Shown here in pieces: positions 24,020 through 32,861 of a DNA stretch of 57,244 nt (its first letter is position 1; every line of letters begins with the position of its first letter). The notes under the pieces are model-generated. The model searched no databases and was not told the DNA's origin. It saw only the letters and a program-made list of their open reading frames with translations. The position numbers were made by a program, and so were the translations under genes. Source of the DNA: Pseudomonadota bacterium (GTDB lineage Bacteria; Pseudomonadota; Gammaproteobacteria; JAADHS01); contig JAKACW010000027.1 of assembly GCA_021821045.1 (NCBI GenBank), positions 1 to 57,244 on the forward strand, written 5' to 3'.

Positions 24020-24035
24020 TGTGAACTGGGTCACG
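24020..24035. promoter_or_regulatory. Near-consensus CRP/Vfr-like site
   Basis: TGTGA-ACTGGG-TCACG differs from the TGTGA-N6-TCACA consensus by one base. It lies in the gap between higA and the membrane-protein gene that starts at 24200. No clear promoter could be paired with it. Confidence 0.4.
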
Positions 24036-24199
24036 AAATTCGCCCTGTCGACTCCATCACGTTTCGCCGAAACCCTGTCACGGTTGTAAACAAAGTGTTT
24101 CATCGTCTTTTGCCGGGTATGCGAATAAAAGGGACAGGGTCAACAGGGATCGACCAGGCATCGACACACTGACCACCGGAAATGCGGAGGGCATGTCGG

Positions 24200-25780
24200 A
24201 TGCAAGACAAAATTCTGAGCCTGCTGGGTCTGGCAATATTCCTGCTGGGTATCGGGGCTGTGTTTGGCTTGATGGACAACGGCCACAGCATCAACGGATT
24301 TCCGGGCGTGTTTTTCGTTCAATCGGCGCTGACGGTCGCGGTGTGCGGGGTGTTTGTCGCCTGGCGTTATGGCGCCCGCGTCGTCCAGTCCTTGCGGGCG
24401 GAATACCTAAAGCGGAGCTTTCCGAATCAACCCTGGATGTGGCGTTTGGATTGGTCGCGGCGGGTAAGCGCGGTTCCCAAGTCGACTAAGAATGTCACCG
24501 CTTGGCTTGCCGCAAGTTGGAATCTTCTGGTCACGCCGCTCGCGGTCGCGGTGCTCTACAACACAACGCCGGCGCACATTGGTTTTTATAGTTGTTGGGC
24601 GCTGGTTGCTGCGGGCATCATTCTGTTCCTGTACGCGCTGTACCGTGTGTGGTATCGCGTGCGATTGGACTATCCGGAGTTGCGGCTGCACACCAACCCG
24701 GGCCGTTTGGGTCGCGGCTTCGAGTGCACTCTCGGCGTTCCCGGTTTGGGTGACGGCGTGCGCTGGAGTTCGGAGATGGTGTGTATCTATTCACGTATCG
24801 AAAGCGTGAAGGTGCAAGCGCGGTATTTCACGCAACCGGTCGCGGAAGAGCTATGGAAGCAGTCGTTTTCACCTTTGGCGGCGCGGTCTCGACGAGGGGC
24901 GGCCTTGGCGCTGCGCTATTTGATACCGTCGAATGCGCCGGTCAGCGGGCCTTACAAACAAGGTCAGGTGCGTTGGGTGGTGCGGGTGCAAGGGCGCAAC
25001 AAGACGGGTGTTTTGCGCTTTTCCCATGAGTACGATATTCCCGTCTACCGCAATGCGCTGGAACCCGTGCGCGCAGTCCAAACTACGTCGGCGACCGTTA
25101 AAGGGCTCGCGCTGCAGCAAGACACATCGCTGAATGCGCCGGGGCGCAAGGCGGCGGCGTCGCCTGCGCCACAAGCGGGAGTCGCCTACGCCGCGAACGT
25201 TGATGTTCCGAAAATGCTCGGCGCACTCAAGGCCTCGGGCATTCGTTTCACCAAGGGTGGCGTGATTTATCCCGATGCCCTGTGGGACCACGAGCCGCTG
25301 ATTCGCCTGCACGACAAGATCAACAAGACGTGCTGGCGAGCGTTGTGCGGCGCGCTTGCGGCGACGGCGCTGCCGTTGATGTTTGCGCCCTGGTATTGGT
25401 CGGTGCCGGGTGTTCTGGTCGCGCTCGCCGCGGGAGTTGGATATGCCGTTGCGTTTTATATCAGACACCATCGTTACAGCGTGATTTTCGGCACGGATGG
25501 CATTACGCGCCGCAGCCGCTTGTTGTCTCGGCAGTGGGAGAAAACCGTGCCATGGAGCAAGATTCAAACCGTGGTTTGGAAGGTTTCGGTTGGACGCGAA
25601 GGTGCACAAAAGCTCGGCGGCTTCCGTCAACTGATCATCAACCCGGATGACCAAAAAACCCGCATGGTCTTATCGCCGGCCATTGGCAACCACGATGCCG
25701 CGGAGGCGCTCGTCAAGTTGACCGACAGCATGGCGCGGCAATTTGCCGCGCCGCCGCCGACCGCGCGCCGTTCCTCTTAG
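24200..25780 (+). CDS. Large hypothetical membrane protein
   Basis: I do not recognise this 526-residue protein. It has two helices near the N-terminus (about 4-22 and 35-55), another pair at about 110-150, a soluble middle of some 200 residues rich in beta strands, and a further pair near 380-425. It ends in a soluble domain (RYSVIFGTDGITRRSRLLSRQW, then VPWSKIQTVVWKV) that looks like a bacterial PH-type domain, an inference from pattern only. CGGAGG lies nine bases before the chosen ATG. It may be under the CRP-like site upstream. Confidence 0.7.
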   Translation: MQDKILSLLGLAIFLLGIGAVFGLMDNGHSINGFPGVFFVQSALTVAVCGVFVAWRYGARVVQSLRAEYLKRSFPNQPWMWRLDWSRRVSAVPKSTKNVTAWLAASWNLLVTPLAVAVLYNTTPAHIGFYSCWALVAAGIILFLYALYRVWYRVRLDYPELRLHTNPGRLGRGFECTLGVPGLGDGVRWSSEMVCIYSRIESVKVQARYFTQPVAEELWKQSFSPLAARSRRGAALALRYLIPSNAPVSGPYKQGQVRWVVRVQGRNKTGVLRFSHEYDIPVYRNALEPVRAVQTTSATVKGLALQQDTSLNAPGRKAAASPAPQAGVAYAANVDVPKMLGALKASGIRFTKGGVIYPDALWDHEPLIRLHDKINKTCWRALCGALAATALPLMFAPWYWSVPGVLVALAAGVGYAVAFYIRHHRYSVIFGTDGITRRSRLLSRQWEKTVPWSKIQTVVWKVSVGREGAQKLGGFRQLIINPDDQKTRMVLSPAIGNHDAAEALVKLTDSMARQFAAPPPTARRSS

Positions 25781-25807
25781 AGCAACGCGCGGCCGGCGCG
25801 CACAGGT

Positions 25808-26389
25808 TTACTTCATCATTCCGTGCGGACCCATGCCTCTCGAATAGACCCCGGGGTAGCCGCTAGAGAGCTTCTCCCGTTGCTCTTCGGTAAGCAGGTC
25901 GCGGATCTTGTTCTGGGTTTCGATCGATTGCTCGATCATTTGCTGTTTTAGCGCAAACAGCTTGCCGTAGATCGCCGCGGTTTTCTTCGGATCGGGTTTG
26001 TCTTGGTCATGAGCTTCCTCCAGCTCATCCCAAATCGCCATCCGTTGTTCGGCCATGTCGAAGTGCTTGCTGCGTTGCTCGCGCATGATCTGGCGAATCT
26101 TGTCGCGCTGCTCCTTCGATAGATCCAAGCCCCATAACGATCCCATCATATGAGGTCCGAACCCCATCAGTCCCATCGGACCCATCATTCCCATCATGTC
26201 ATCGTCCATCATGCCGCGGCACATGCCCATGGGGCCCTGCATCATGCCCCAGCCGCGCATGCCGTACTCGTCCATGTCCATCATCATGCCGGGCTGAGCG
26301 TTGGTCGTGCCGACGCTGAACAGTAACGTTGCGCCGAGCAGCCAACTACCGGTTGCGCGCGTGCCTTTTGTTGTCATCGCTGATTTCAT
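25808..26389 (-). CDS. Spy/CpxP-like periplasmic protein with a methionine-rich N-terminal region
   Basis: The 193-residue product has a signal peptide (cleavage near TNA/QP). A striking methionine-rich stretch follows (about 35-85, blocks such as GMMMDMDEYGM and MMDDDMMGMMG). After it come four-helix LTxxQ repeats: DLSKEQRDKIRQIMREQRSK and LLTEEQREKL, the signatures of the Spy/CpxP family of ATP-independent periplasmic chaperones and metal-stress sensors. Methionine clusters are known copper(I)/silver ligands, so I infer a metal-binding role. The ATG at 26389 has GAGG upstream. It is divergent from a tripartite RND pump, which may share its regulation. Confidence 0.85.
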   Translation of the reverse strand: MKSAMTTKGTRATGSWLLGATLLFSVGTTNAQPGMMMDMDEYGMRGWGMMQGPMGMCRGMMDDDMMGMMGPMGLMGFGPHMMGSLWGLDLSKEQRDKIRQIMREQRSKHFDMAEQRMAIWDELEEAHDQDKPDPKKTAAIYGKLFALKQQMIEQSIETQNKIRDLLTEEQREKLSSGYPGVYSRGMGPHGMMK

Positions 26390-26534
26390 GGGTAGCCTCA
26401 TTGCTGTTGTTATCCGAACGGAGTCAATGCTGCCCGAAGGTAAGGCAAACAGCCGGCTTTGACAATTCACAGAATCGGGGTGGAAATTTTCGCCGCGTTT
26501 GCGCCATCGTCGGACTCTTCACGATTGTGCCTCT

Positions 26535-26559
26535 CGCCAAAAAAGAGTAGTCTTTGGCG
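26535..26559. promoter_or_regulatory. Inverted repeat in the spy-like/RND divergent region
   Basis: CGCCAAA (26535-26541) and TTTGGCG (26553-26559) form a perfect 7-bp inverted repeat with an 11-bp spacer, in the 305-base gap between the two divergent units. This could be the operator of a regulator of the TetR or MarR kind; none is encoded nearby. Confidence 0.4.
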
Positions 26560-26694
26560 CTCTCGCGTATCCATGAATCCGCTATTGATTTCGTTACCTT
26601 ACTTCGCATCGATATTTTGCGGCGCGCGCGTAACGACGACCAGCGTACGGTTCGACCGAGAAGACCAAATAAGAAAGGGGGAGCCGAGGTTCCT

Positions 26695-27870
26695 ATGTGC
26701 CCAATTCGATCTGCTCTGCGCTCGCGTTTTTTTGTCGCCGTCGTTGCTGCGGGTGTTGCACTGAGCGGCTGCGGCGACAACGCGCCGCAAGAGGGCGCCG
26801 GCGGCGGCATGTTCGGCGGACCGGTGCCTGTTTCGACGGTGACCGTGCAGCCGGAACGAATTCCATTGAACCTCGAATACGCCGCGCAGACCTTGGGCTC
26901 GCGGGAAATCGAAGTGCGCGCCCGTGTTGCCGGGATATTGATCAAACGCAATTTCGAAGAGGGCGCCCCGGTCAAGGCCGGCGAGTCGTTGTTTACCATC
27001 GATCCGGCGCCGTTCGAGCTGGCGCTGGAGCGGGCCAATGCGGATTTGGCGGCGGCGGAAGCCCGTTCGGACCAAGCGCGGCGGGAGGCGACGCGGCTCA
27101 AGCCGTTGTTCGATGCGACCGTGGTGAGTCAGCAGGAGTACGACACCGCGGTGTCGAGTCAGACCATCGCAGCCGCCGACGTGCTGGCCGCCAAGGCCCG
27201 CGTCAAGGAAGCCAAGTTGAATCTCGAATGGACGCGGGTGGAGTCGCCCATCAAAGGCGTCACCAGTCGCGCCATCAAGTCGGAGGGGTCGCTGGTCTCC
27301 GGCCCCGATGTGTTGTTGACGACGGTTACTCAAGTCGACCCGATTCACGTGTTGTTCGGTATCTCGGACAACGAACGGCTGAAGCTCAATCGCGAAGTGC
27401 AAGAGGGCCGCTTGCAGTGGCCGCCCGGCGGTCGCTTCGAAGTGACGGTGACGCTGGCCGACGGCAGCGAGTATCCGCACAAGGGCGTGGTCAACTTCAC
27501 CGACGCGCGGGTCAACGTCAGCACCGGAACCAGCGAGGCGCGGGCCGAGCTGCCGAACCCGGATGTGATTCTGCGCGCGGGCCAGTTCGTGCGCGTCAAA
27601 CTCAGCGGCGCGGTGCGACCCGCGGCGTACAAGATTCCTCAACGCGCCGTGCTTGAAGGGCCGCAAGGCAAGTTTGTCTACGTCGTGGACGGCGAAGGCA
27701 AAGCGGCCATTCGTCCAGTCGACGTGGGCGAATGGACCGGTGAGTATTGGGTGGTGACCAAGGGTCTTGCCGCCGGCGATGCGGTGATCGTCGACGGCGT
27801 GCTCAAGCTCGGCCCGGGTGTGCCGGTTGTGGCGGGCGATCCGGCCGCGGCGCCGCCGGCTCAACCTTAA
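26695..27870 (+). CDS. RND efflux membrane-fusion lipoprotein (AcrA/MexA family)
   Basis: The 391-residue protein has a lipoprotein signal with lipobox LSGC (Cys26). The domain order follows AcrA: beta-barrel start PVSTVTVQPERIPLNLEYA, lipoyl half EVRARVAGILIKRNFEEG, a helical hairpin (about 100-165, ANADLAAAEARSDQARREATR), second lipoyl half (NLEWTRVESPIKGVTSR) and the C-terminal barrel (VVTKGLAAGDAVIVDG). It joins the inner-membrane RND pump to the outer-membrane channel. The next two genes encode both of these, 18 bases and 8-base overlap apart, so the operon is complete. Confidence 0.95.
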   Translation: MCPIRSALRSRFFVAVVAAGVALSGCGDNAPQEGAGGGMFGGPVPVSTVTVQPERIPLNLEYAAQTLGSREIEVRARVAGILIKRNFEEGAPVKAGESLFTIDPAPFELALERANADLAAAEARSDQARREATRLKPLFDATVVSQQEYDTAVSSQTIAAADVLAAKARVKEAKLNLEWTRVESPIKGVTSRAIKSEGSLVSGPDVLLTTVTQVDPIHVLFGISDNERLKLNREVQEGRLQWPPGGRFEVTVTLADGSEYPHKGVVNFTDARVNVSTGTSEARAELPNPDVILRAGQFVRVKLSGAVRPAAYKIPQRAVLEGPQGKFVYVVDGEGKAAIRPVDVGEWTGEYWVVTKGLAAGDAVIVDGVLKLGPGVPVVAGDPAAAPPAQP

Positions 27871-27888
27871 AGCTAAGGAACGCCGTCC

Positions 27889-30800
27889 ATGTTCTCCCGG
27901 TTTTTTATCGACCGACCGATTTTCGCCGCGGTGATGTCCTTGTTCGTGGTTATCGCCGGTCTTGCGGCGATGCGGATTCTGCCCGTCGCTCAGTACCCCG
28001 AAATCGCGCCACCCGTTGTTACGGTGGTGGCGAACTATCCCGGCGCGTCGGCCGACGTGTTGGAAAAAACCGTTGCTGCGCCGTTGGAGACCCAGATCAA
28101 CGGCGTGGAGAACATGCTCTATATGAGTTCCACGGCGGCGTCCAACGGCCGGGTCGAAATCTACGTCACCTTCGAAATCGGTGCCGACGTCGATCAAGGC
28201 GTGGTCGATGTCAACAATCGCGTCAAACAAGCGGAAGCGCGCTTGCCGCAGGAGGTGCGCCGCCAGGGCATCAGCGTCGAGAAAGGTTCGTCGGCGTTTT
28301 TGCAAGTGTTGGCGTTTCTCTCGCCTGACGGCCGTTACGACGATCTGTTCACCAGCAACTACGTGACCCTCAACGTGCTGGACGTGCTCAAGCGCGTGCC
28401 CGGCACCACCAGCGTGCAGATCTTCGGCGCCAAAGACTACGCCATGCGGATCTGGATCAAACCCGATCGCATGGCCCAACTGCGCGTGACCACTGACGAT
28501 CTGGTGCGCGCGATCAACGAACAGAACGCTCAGTTCGCCGTGGGGCGCATCGGTCAGCCGCCCACCGGCGGCGGACAAGAGTTGGCGCTCACTGTGAACA
28601 CGCGCGGCCGCTTGGCCGATGCCAGCGAGTTTGCGGAGATCGTTGTCCGCGCCGAATCCGACGGTTCGCTGCTGCGGCTTAAAGACGTGGCCCGCGTGGA
28701 ACTGGCGTCCAAAGACTATGACTTCATCGGCCGGCAGAACGGTCAACCGGCGACGCTGGTGGGGATCTTTCTCAAACCCGGCGCCAATGCGCTGAGCGTG
28801 GCGGGGGAGGTCAAACGCACCGTTGCCGAATTGGCCACCCGCTTTCCCGCCGGGCTGACCTATGAGATTCCCTACGACACCACGCAGTTCGTCGAAGTCT
28901 CGATTCGCGAGGTGCTGAAAACGCTGGCGGAGGCCATGCTGCTGGTGTTCATCGTGGTGTTTGTGTTCCTGCAGAATTGGCGCGCCACGTTGATCCCGAC
29001 CCTGGCCGTGCCTGTCTCGCTGATCGGCACGTTCGCCGGCCTGCACATGTTGGACTACTCCATCAACACGCTGACCTTATTCGGCATGGTGCTGGCCATC
29101 GGGATCGTCGTCGACGATGCCATCGTGGTGCTGGAGAACGTCGAGCGCATCATGCACGAGGAAGGGCGCAATCCACGGGAGGCCGCCATCCAAGCCATGC
29201 AGGAGGTCACCGGACCGGTGGTGGCCATCGTGCTGGTGCTATGCGCTGTGTTCGTGCCCATCGCATTTTTGGGTGGTTTGGCGGGCGAACTCTATCGCCA
29301 GTTCGCGGTGACTTTGTCCATTGCGGTGATCATCTCGGGGATTGTCGCCCTGACACTGACGCCGGCATTGTGCGCCCTGGTTCTGAAACCCGAACACAAG
29401 AACGTCGCCGCGCCGTTTCGGCTGTTCAATCGATTTTTTGCCCGCGTGACCCGCGGCTATACCGGCGGCGTGGCCTGGTTGATCCGGCGCGGCGTGGTCG
29501 GGATCGTGCTGTTTAGCGGCATGGTTGTGCTGGCGGCGGGGCTCTGGAAAGTCACCCCGGGAAGTTTGGTGCCGGATGAGGACCAGGGCTTCTATATTGC
29601 GGCCGTCTACTTGCCCGACGGCGCATCCCTGGAGCGAACGGATAAAATCGTAAAGCAGGTGGACGAACTGGCCCGTAGCAACCCGGCCATCAAATTTTCG
29701 ACGGCGTTTACCGGTTTCGATTTCATCGGCGGCGGGTTCAAGAACAATGCGGCGACCATTTTCGTGGTGCCGCACCATTGGGACGAGCGCAGCGTAACGG
29801 CGCCGGAGTTGGTTGGCGAGCTGTTCATGAAAGCGTCCGGCATTAAGGAAGCCTTGGTGCTGGCGTTCAATCCGCCGGCCATTTTCGGACTGGGCACGGC
29901 GGGCGGTTTCGAGATGTATATCCAGAATCGCGGCGAGGGCGATGCCAAGCGCATGGCCGAAGTGAGTCAACAATTCCTCGGCGCGCTGCATCAGGATCCC
30001 ATGTTCGTGTTCGTGTCCAGTCTATGGCGGCCCAACGTGCCTCAGTTGTTTGTCGATGTGGATCGGGAAAAGGCCAAGACGCTCGGCGTTCCGATCGATT
30101 CGATTTTCAACACGCTGTCGGCGACTCTCGGCTCGTTTTACGTCAACGATTTCAATAAATACGGGCGGGCATGGCAGGTGTTGATGTCGGCCGAGCCCCA
30201 GTACCGCACCAATCCCAGCGACATCGCCGGCATGTACGTGCGCTCCGAGCGCGGCGAGATGGTGCCGTTGGCGGCGCTGGCGCAGATTCGTTACAGCGCC
30301 GGGCCGGAAACCTTGGAACGATTCAACAACCTTCCGGCGGTAAAGATTCTCGGCTCGACGGCGCCGGGCATCAGTTCGGGGCAGGCGTTGGAGCGGGTCG
30401 AGCAAATCGCCAAGCAAGTGCTGCCGCCGGATTTCAGTTTCGAGTGGAGCGGGGCGTCGTTCCAAGAGAAACGGGCCGGGGGCACGTCGAGCATCGCGCT
30501 GATCTTGGGTGCCTTGATGGTGTTTTTGATTCTTGCCGCGCAATACGAGCGCTGGTCCTTGCCGTTCGCCGTCCTGTTGGCCTTGCCTTTCGGGACATTT
30601 GGCGCCCTGGCGGCTGTCTGGCTGCGCGACATGACCAACGATGTGTACTTCCAGATCGGTTTGGTGACGCTGCTCGGTTTGGCGGCGAAGAACGCCATCC
30701 TGATCGTGGAGTACGCCATCTACAAACATCAGGAAGGGATGACCGCGGCGGCGGCGGCGGTGGAAGCGGCGCGACTGCGTTTTCGCCCGATCCTGATGAC

Positions 30801-31065
30801 CTCGTTGGCGTTTATTCTCGGCGTCGCGCCGTTGGCGTTTTCCACCGGCGCCGGCGCCGGCGCCCGCTTGGCGGTGGGCACGGGCGTTATGGGCGGCATG
30901 CTGGCGGCGACGTTCCTCGCCATTTTCTTCGTGCCGTTGTTTTTCCGGTTGATCATGGATCGCAAGCTGAGCGAGTCGCGCAGCGTCGAAGATCTCTACG
31001 CCGAAGCAAGACTGGCCCATGACAAGGCGCGCCAACAGCAAGCGAGCGGTGTTCACGATGCGTAA
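27889..31065 (+). CDS. RND multidrug efflux pump, HAE1 family (AcrB/MexB-like)
   Basis: This 1058-residue protein is of normal length for AcrB-type pumps, with twelve membrane helices in two halves and two large periplasmic loops. The start FSRFFIDRPIFAAVMSLFVVI and the proton-relay pair Asp409-Asp410 in GIVVDDAIVVLENV are diagnostic of hydrophobe/amphiphile (HAE1) exporters and unlike metal (CzcA) pumps, which have DGA.V. The loop LPDGASLERTDKIVKQVDEL and the second-half helix QIGLVTLLGLAAKNAILIVEYA complete the pattern. It uses proton flow to export toxic compounds. Substrates cannot be predicted. It is the middle gene of a three-gene operon. Confidence 0.97.
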   Translation: MFSRFFIDRPIFAAVMSLFVVIAGLAAMRILPVAQYPEIAPPVVTVVANYPGASADVLEKTVAAPLETQINGVENMLYMSSTAASNGRVEIYVTFEIGADVDQGVVDVNNRVKQAEARLPQEVRRQGISVEKGSSAFLQVLAFLSPDGRYDDLFTSNYVTLNVLDVLKRVPGTTSVQIFGAKDYAMRIWIKPDRMAQLRVTTDDLVRAINEQNAQFAVGRIGQPPTGGGQELALTVNTRGRLADASEFAEIVVRAESDGSLLRLKDVARVELASKDYDFIGRQNGQPATLVGIFLKPGANALSVAGEVKRTVAELATRFPAGLTYEIPYDTTQFVEVSIREVLKTLAEAMLLVFIVVFVFLQNWRATLIPTLAVPVSLIGTFAGLHMLDYSINTLTLFGMVLAIGIVVDDAIVVLENVERIMHEEGRNPREAAIQAMQEVTGPVVAIVLVLCAVFVPIAFLGGLAGELYRQFAVTLSIAVIISGIVALTLTPALCALVLKPEHKNVAAPFRLFNRFFARVTRGYTGGVAWLIRRGVVGIVLFSGMVVLAAGLWKVTPGSLVPDEDQGFYIAAVYLPDGASLERTDKIVKQVDELARSNPAIKFSTAFTGFDFIGGGFKNNAATIFVVPHHWDERSVTAPELVGELFMKASGIKEALVLAFNPPAIFGLGTAGGFEMYIQNRGEGDAKRMAEVSQQFLGALHQDPMFVFVSSLWRPNVPQLFVDVDREKAKTLGVPIDSIFNTLSATLGSFYVNDFNKYGRAWQVLMSAEPQYRTNPSDIAGMYVRSERGEMVPLAALAQIRYSAGPETLERFNNLPAVKILGSTAPGISSGQALERVEQIAKQVLPPDFSFEWSGASFQEKRAGGTSSIALILGALMVFLILAAQYERWSLPFAVLLALPFGTFGALAAVWLRDMTNDVYFQIGLVTLLGLAAKNAILIVEYAIYKHQEGMTAAAAAVEAARLRFRPILMTSLAFILGVAPLAFSTGAGAGARLAVGTGVMGGMLAATFLAIFFVPLFFRLIMDRKLSESRSVEDLYAEARLAHDKARQQQASGVHDA

Positions 31066-32494
31066 CATCATGGCCGCTTCCGTGTTCGCGCTGCTCGCCG
31101 GTTGCGCCGTGGGGCCGGACTATGAGCGACCGCAGGTGGATCTGCCGCAGACTTGGCCGACCAAGGCGGGCATCGATCAATCGACCGCGGCGGTCAGCGA
31201 TCGCTGGTGGACCGTGTTCGGCGATCCGCAGTTGGACATGTTGGTTGAAGAGGCGCTGGCGCACAATCGTGACTTGTTGAGCGCCGGGCAGCGAGTGCTT
31301 GAAGCGCGCGCGCAAGCCCGTGTCGCCGACACTTATTTGATGCCGGTGGTGAGCGGAAACGTGTCGGCGGATAAGTCCAAGTCCAGCCTGGCGGGCAGTT
31401 TTCCGCCGCCTCCCGGGGTGGCCCGCACGACCAACAATTACCGCGCCACGCTCGATGTGAGTTGGGAAATCGATTTGTTTGGGCGTTATCGCCGGGACAG
31501 TGAGTCCGCGCTGGCGCGGTTTTTCGAACAAGAGGCCGCCCAGGAGGCGCTGCGCTTGTCGTTGGCGGCTCAAGTGTGCGAGCAGTATTTCGCCTTGTTG
31601 GCCCTGGACGAGCGAGAAGCGGTGACTCGCCGCACGCTGGAAAGCCGGCGTGAAACCGTGGAGTTGTTCCGCAAGCGTTTGGCGGCGGGGGTGATTCCGT
31701 CATATGTGCTGTATCAGGCGCAAGCGGAAGAGGCGGTGGTGCGGTCACAGTTGGCGCAGATCCGTCAAGCCCGTGAGTTGCAAGAGTCGGCCTTGGCGGT
31801 TTTGCTGGGGCGCTCGCCGCGGCATATCCTCGAAGGCGCCGTGGCTCGCGGTTCGCCCGCGGGAACGGCCGACATTACAGTGCCCGCCGGAATCCCCTCG
31901 GAGTTGCTTTTGCGCCGCCCCGATTTGCGCCAGGCGGAACAGAACTTGATTGCGGCTAACGCGCAAATTGGCGCCGTCAAGGCGCAGATATTTCCGGCAA
32001 TTACGCTGACCGGGTTCTACGGCAGCGAAAGCACGGCGCTGTCCCAATTGTTTACCGGTCCGGCCGGTGTGTACCAGTTCGCCGCCGCTATCGCCCAACC
32101 GATATTTACCGGCGGGCGCAATATCTACGGCGTGCACGCCGCCGAGGCGCGCCAGCAGCTGAGTTTGTTGAGTTACCAGAACGCCGTGGCCAGCGCGTTT
32201 CGCGAAGTGCGCGACGCGTTGTCTATCTACGGCGGGAGCCGGGAGATACTCGATGCCGAGTCGCAACGTCTTGGCGCCCTGGAGACGACTTATAACGAAA
32301 TCACTAAGCGCTACGAAGGCGGTGTGGCCAATCGGTTGGAGGTGTTGGACACGGAGCGCCAGCTCTTGGAAGCGCAGCTCAATCGCGTCGACGCCCAGCG
32401 CAACAGCCGCACCGCGGTGGCCGGTTTGTTCAAGGCACTGGGGGGCGGTTGGACGCCACCGCCCGCGGAGGAAAACGCGGCCGCCACCCAGTAA
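31058..32494 (+). CDS. Outer-membrane efflux lipoprotein (OprM/NodT family)
   Basis: The 478-residue channel protein has a lipobox LLAGC (Cys16) followed by AVGPDYERPQV, the typical NodT/OprM start. Two TolC-like repeats follow, each with the long alpha-helical hairpins (VLEARAQARVADTYLMPVVSG and LIAANAQIGAVKAQIFPAITLTG). Its ATG at 31058 lies inside the stop region of the pump gene (8-base overlap), so translation is coupled; an earlier in-frame start would run far into that gene. It completes the tripartite system across both membranes. Confidence 0.95.
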   Translation: MRNIMAASVFALLAGCAVGPDYERPQVDLPQTWPTKAGIDQSTAAVSDRWWTVFGDPQLDMLVEEALAHNRDLLSAGQRVLEARAQARVADTYLMPVVSGNVSADKSKSSLAGSFPPPPGVARTTNNYRATLDVSWEIDLFGRYRRDSESALARFFEQEAAQEALRLSLAAQVCEQYFALLALDEREAVTRRTLESRRETVELFRKRLAAGVIPSYVLYQAQAEEAVVRSQLAQIRQARELQESALAVLLGRSPRHILEGAVARGSPAGTADITVPAGIPSELLLRRPDLRQAEQNLIAANAQIGAVKAQIFPAITLTGFYGSESTALSQLFTGPAGVYQFAAAIAQPIFTGGRNIYGVHAAEARQQLSLLSYQNAVASAFREVRDALSIYGGSREILDAESQRLGALETTYNEITKRYEGGVANRLEVLDTERQLLEAQLNRVDAQRNSRTAVAGLFKALGGGWTPPPAEENAAATQ

Positions 32495-32593
32495 GCCGTC
32501 GCGACCCGCGCGCCGATCTCTCGTTGGTATCTTTGATAAACGGAAATTGCTAGAATTGCCCGCTTGTTAGAGTTGAGCAAGCCAAGTTTTGGA

Positions 32594-32625
32594 GCAAACG
32601 CCGTGATGTTTCGTCAGGCGTTTGC
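32594..32625 (+). other. Perfect inverted repeat upstream of 4.5S RNA
   Basis: GCAAACGCC and GGCGTTTGC form a 9-bp stem around a 14-base loop, followed by no T run. An extended -10 TGC-TAGAAT lies upstream at 32548-32556, so this hairpin is probably within the precursor of the 4.5S RNA, where it could guide 5' processing. The alternative is a weak end for the efflux operon. Confidence 0.4.
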
Positions 32626-32635
32626 CGACCGGTTT

Positions 32636-32747
32636 GGCGGCTCACGTTGGTCTCCCAGCAACGTTATGTTGTGAACCCCGTCAGGTCCGGAAGGAAGCAG
32701 CGGTAGCAGCGGATACGGGTGCTGGGGTTAGGCGGGCGTGGGTCGCC
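32636..32747 (+). ncRNA. ffs: Signal recognition particle RNA (4.5S RNA)
   Basis: The conserved SRP core GTCAGGTCCGGAAGGAAGCAGC lies at 32680-32701, with the GGAA tetraloop and the symmetric loop that binds Ffh. The ends pair: GGCGGCTCACG near the 5' end with CGTGGGTCGCC at the 3' end (with G-U pairs), and CCCAGCA with TGCTGGG inside. The length of about 112 nt is that of the small bacterial type without Alu domain. The exact ends are inferred from pairing. Confidence 0.93.
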
Positions 32748-32861
32748 TCTATTAATAATCTGTTCTTAAACGATAATTTCCCGTGATACGCCTTCTCAGC
32801 CGCGTTCCCGCCGCAACGCCAATTATGTTATGGTGAAGCTCGGAAAATTAGGTCGGTAAGG

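Noticed and set aside
26599-29046. Minus-strand open frame of 815 codons over the RND genes
   Set aside because: Antisense shadow of the fusion protein and pump genes; composition is extreme in Arg, His and Gln and no start site is seen.
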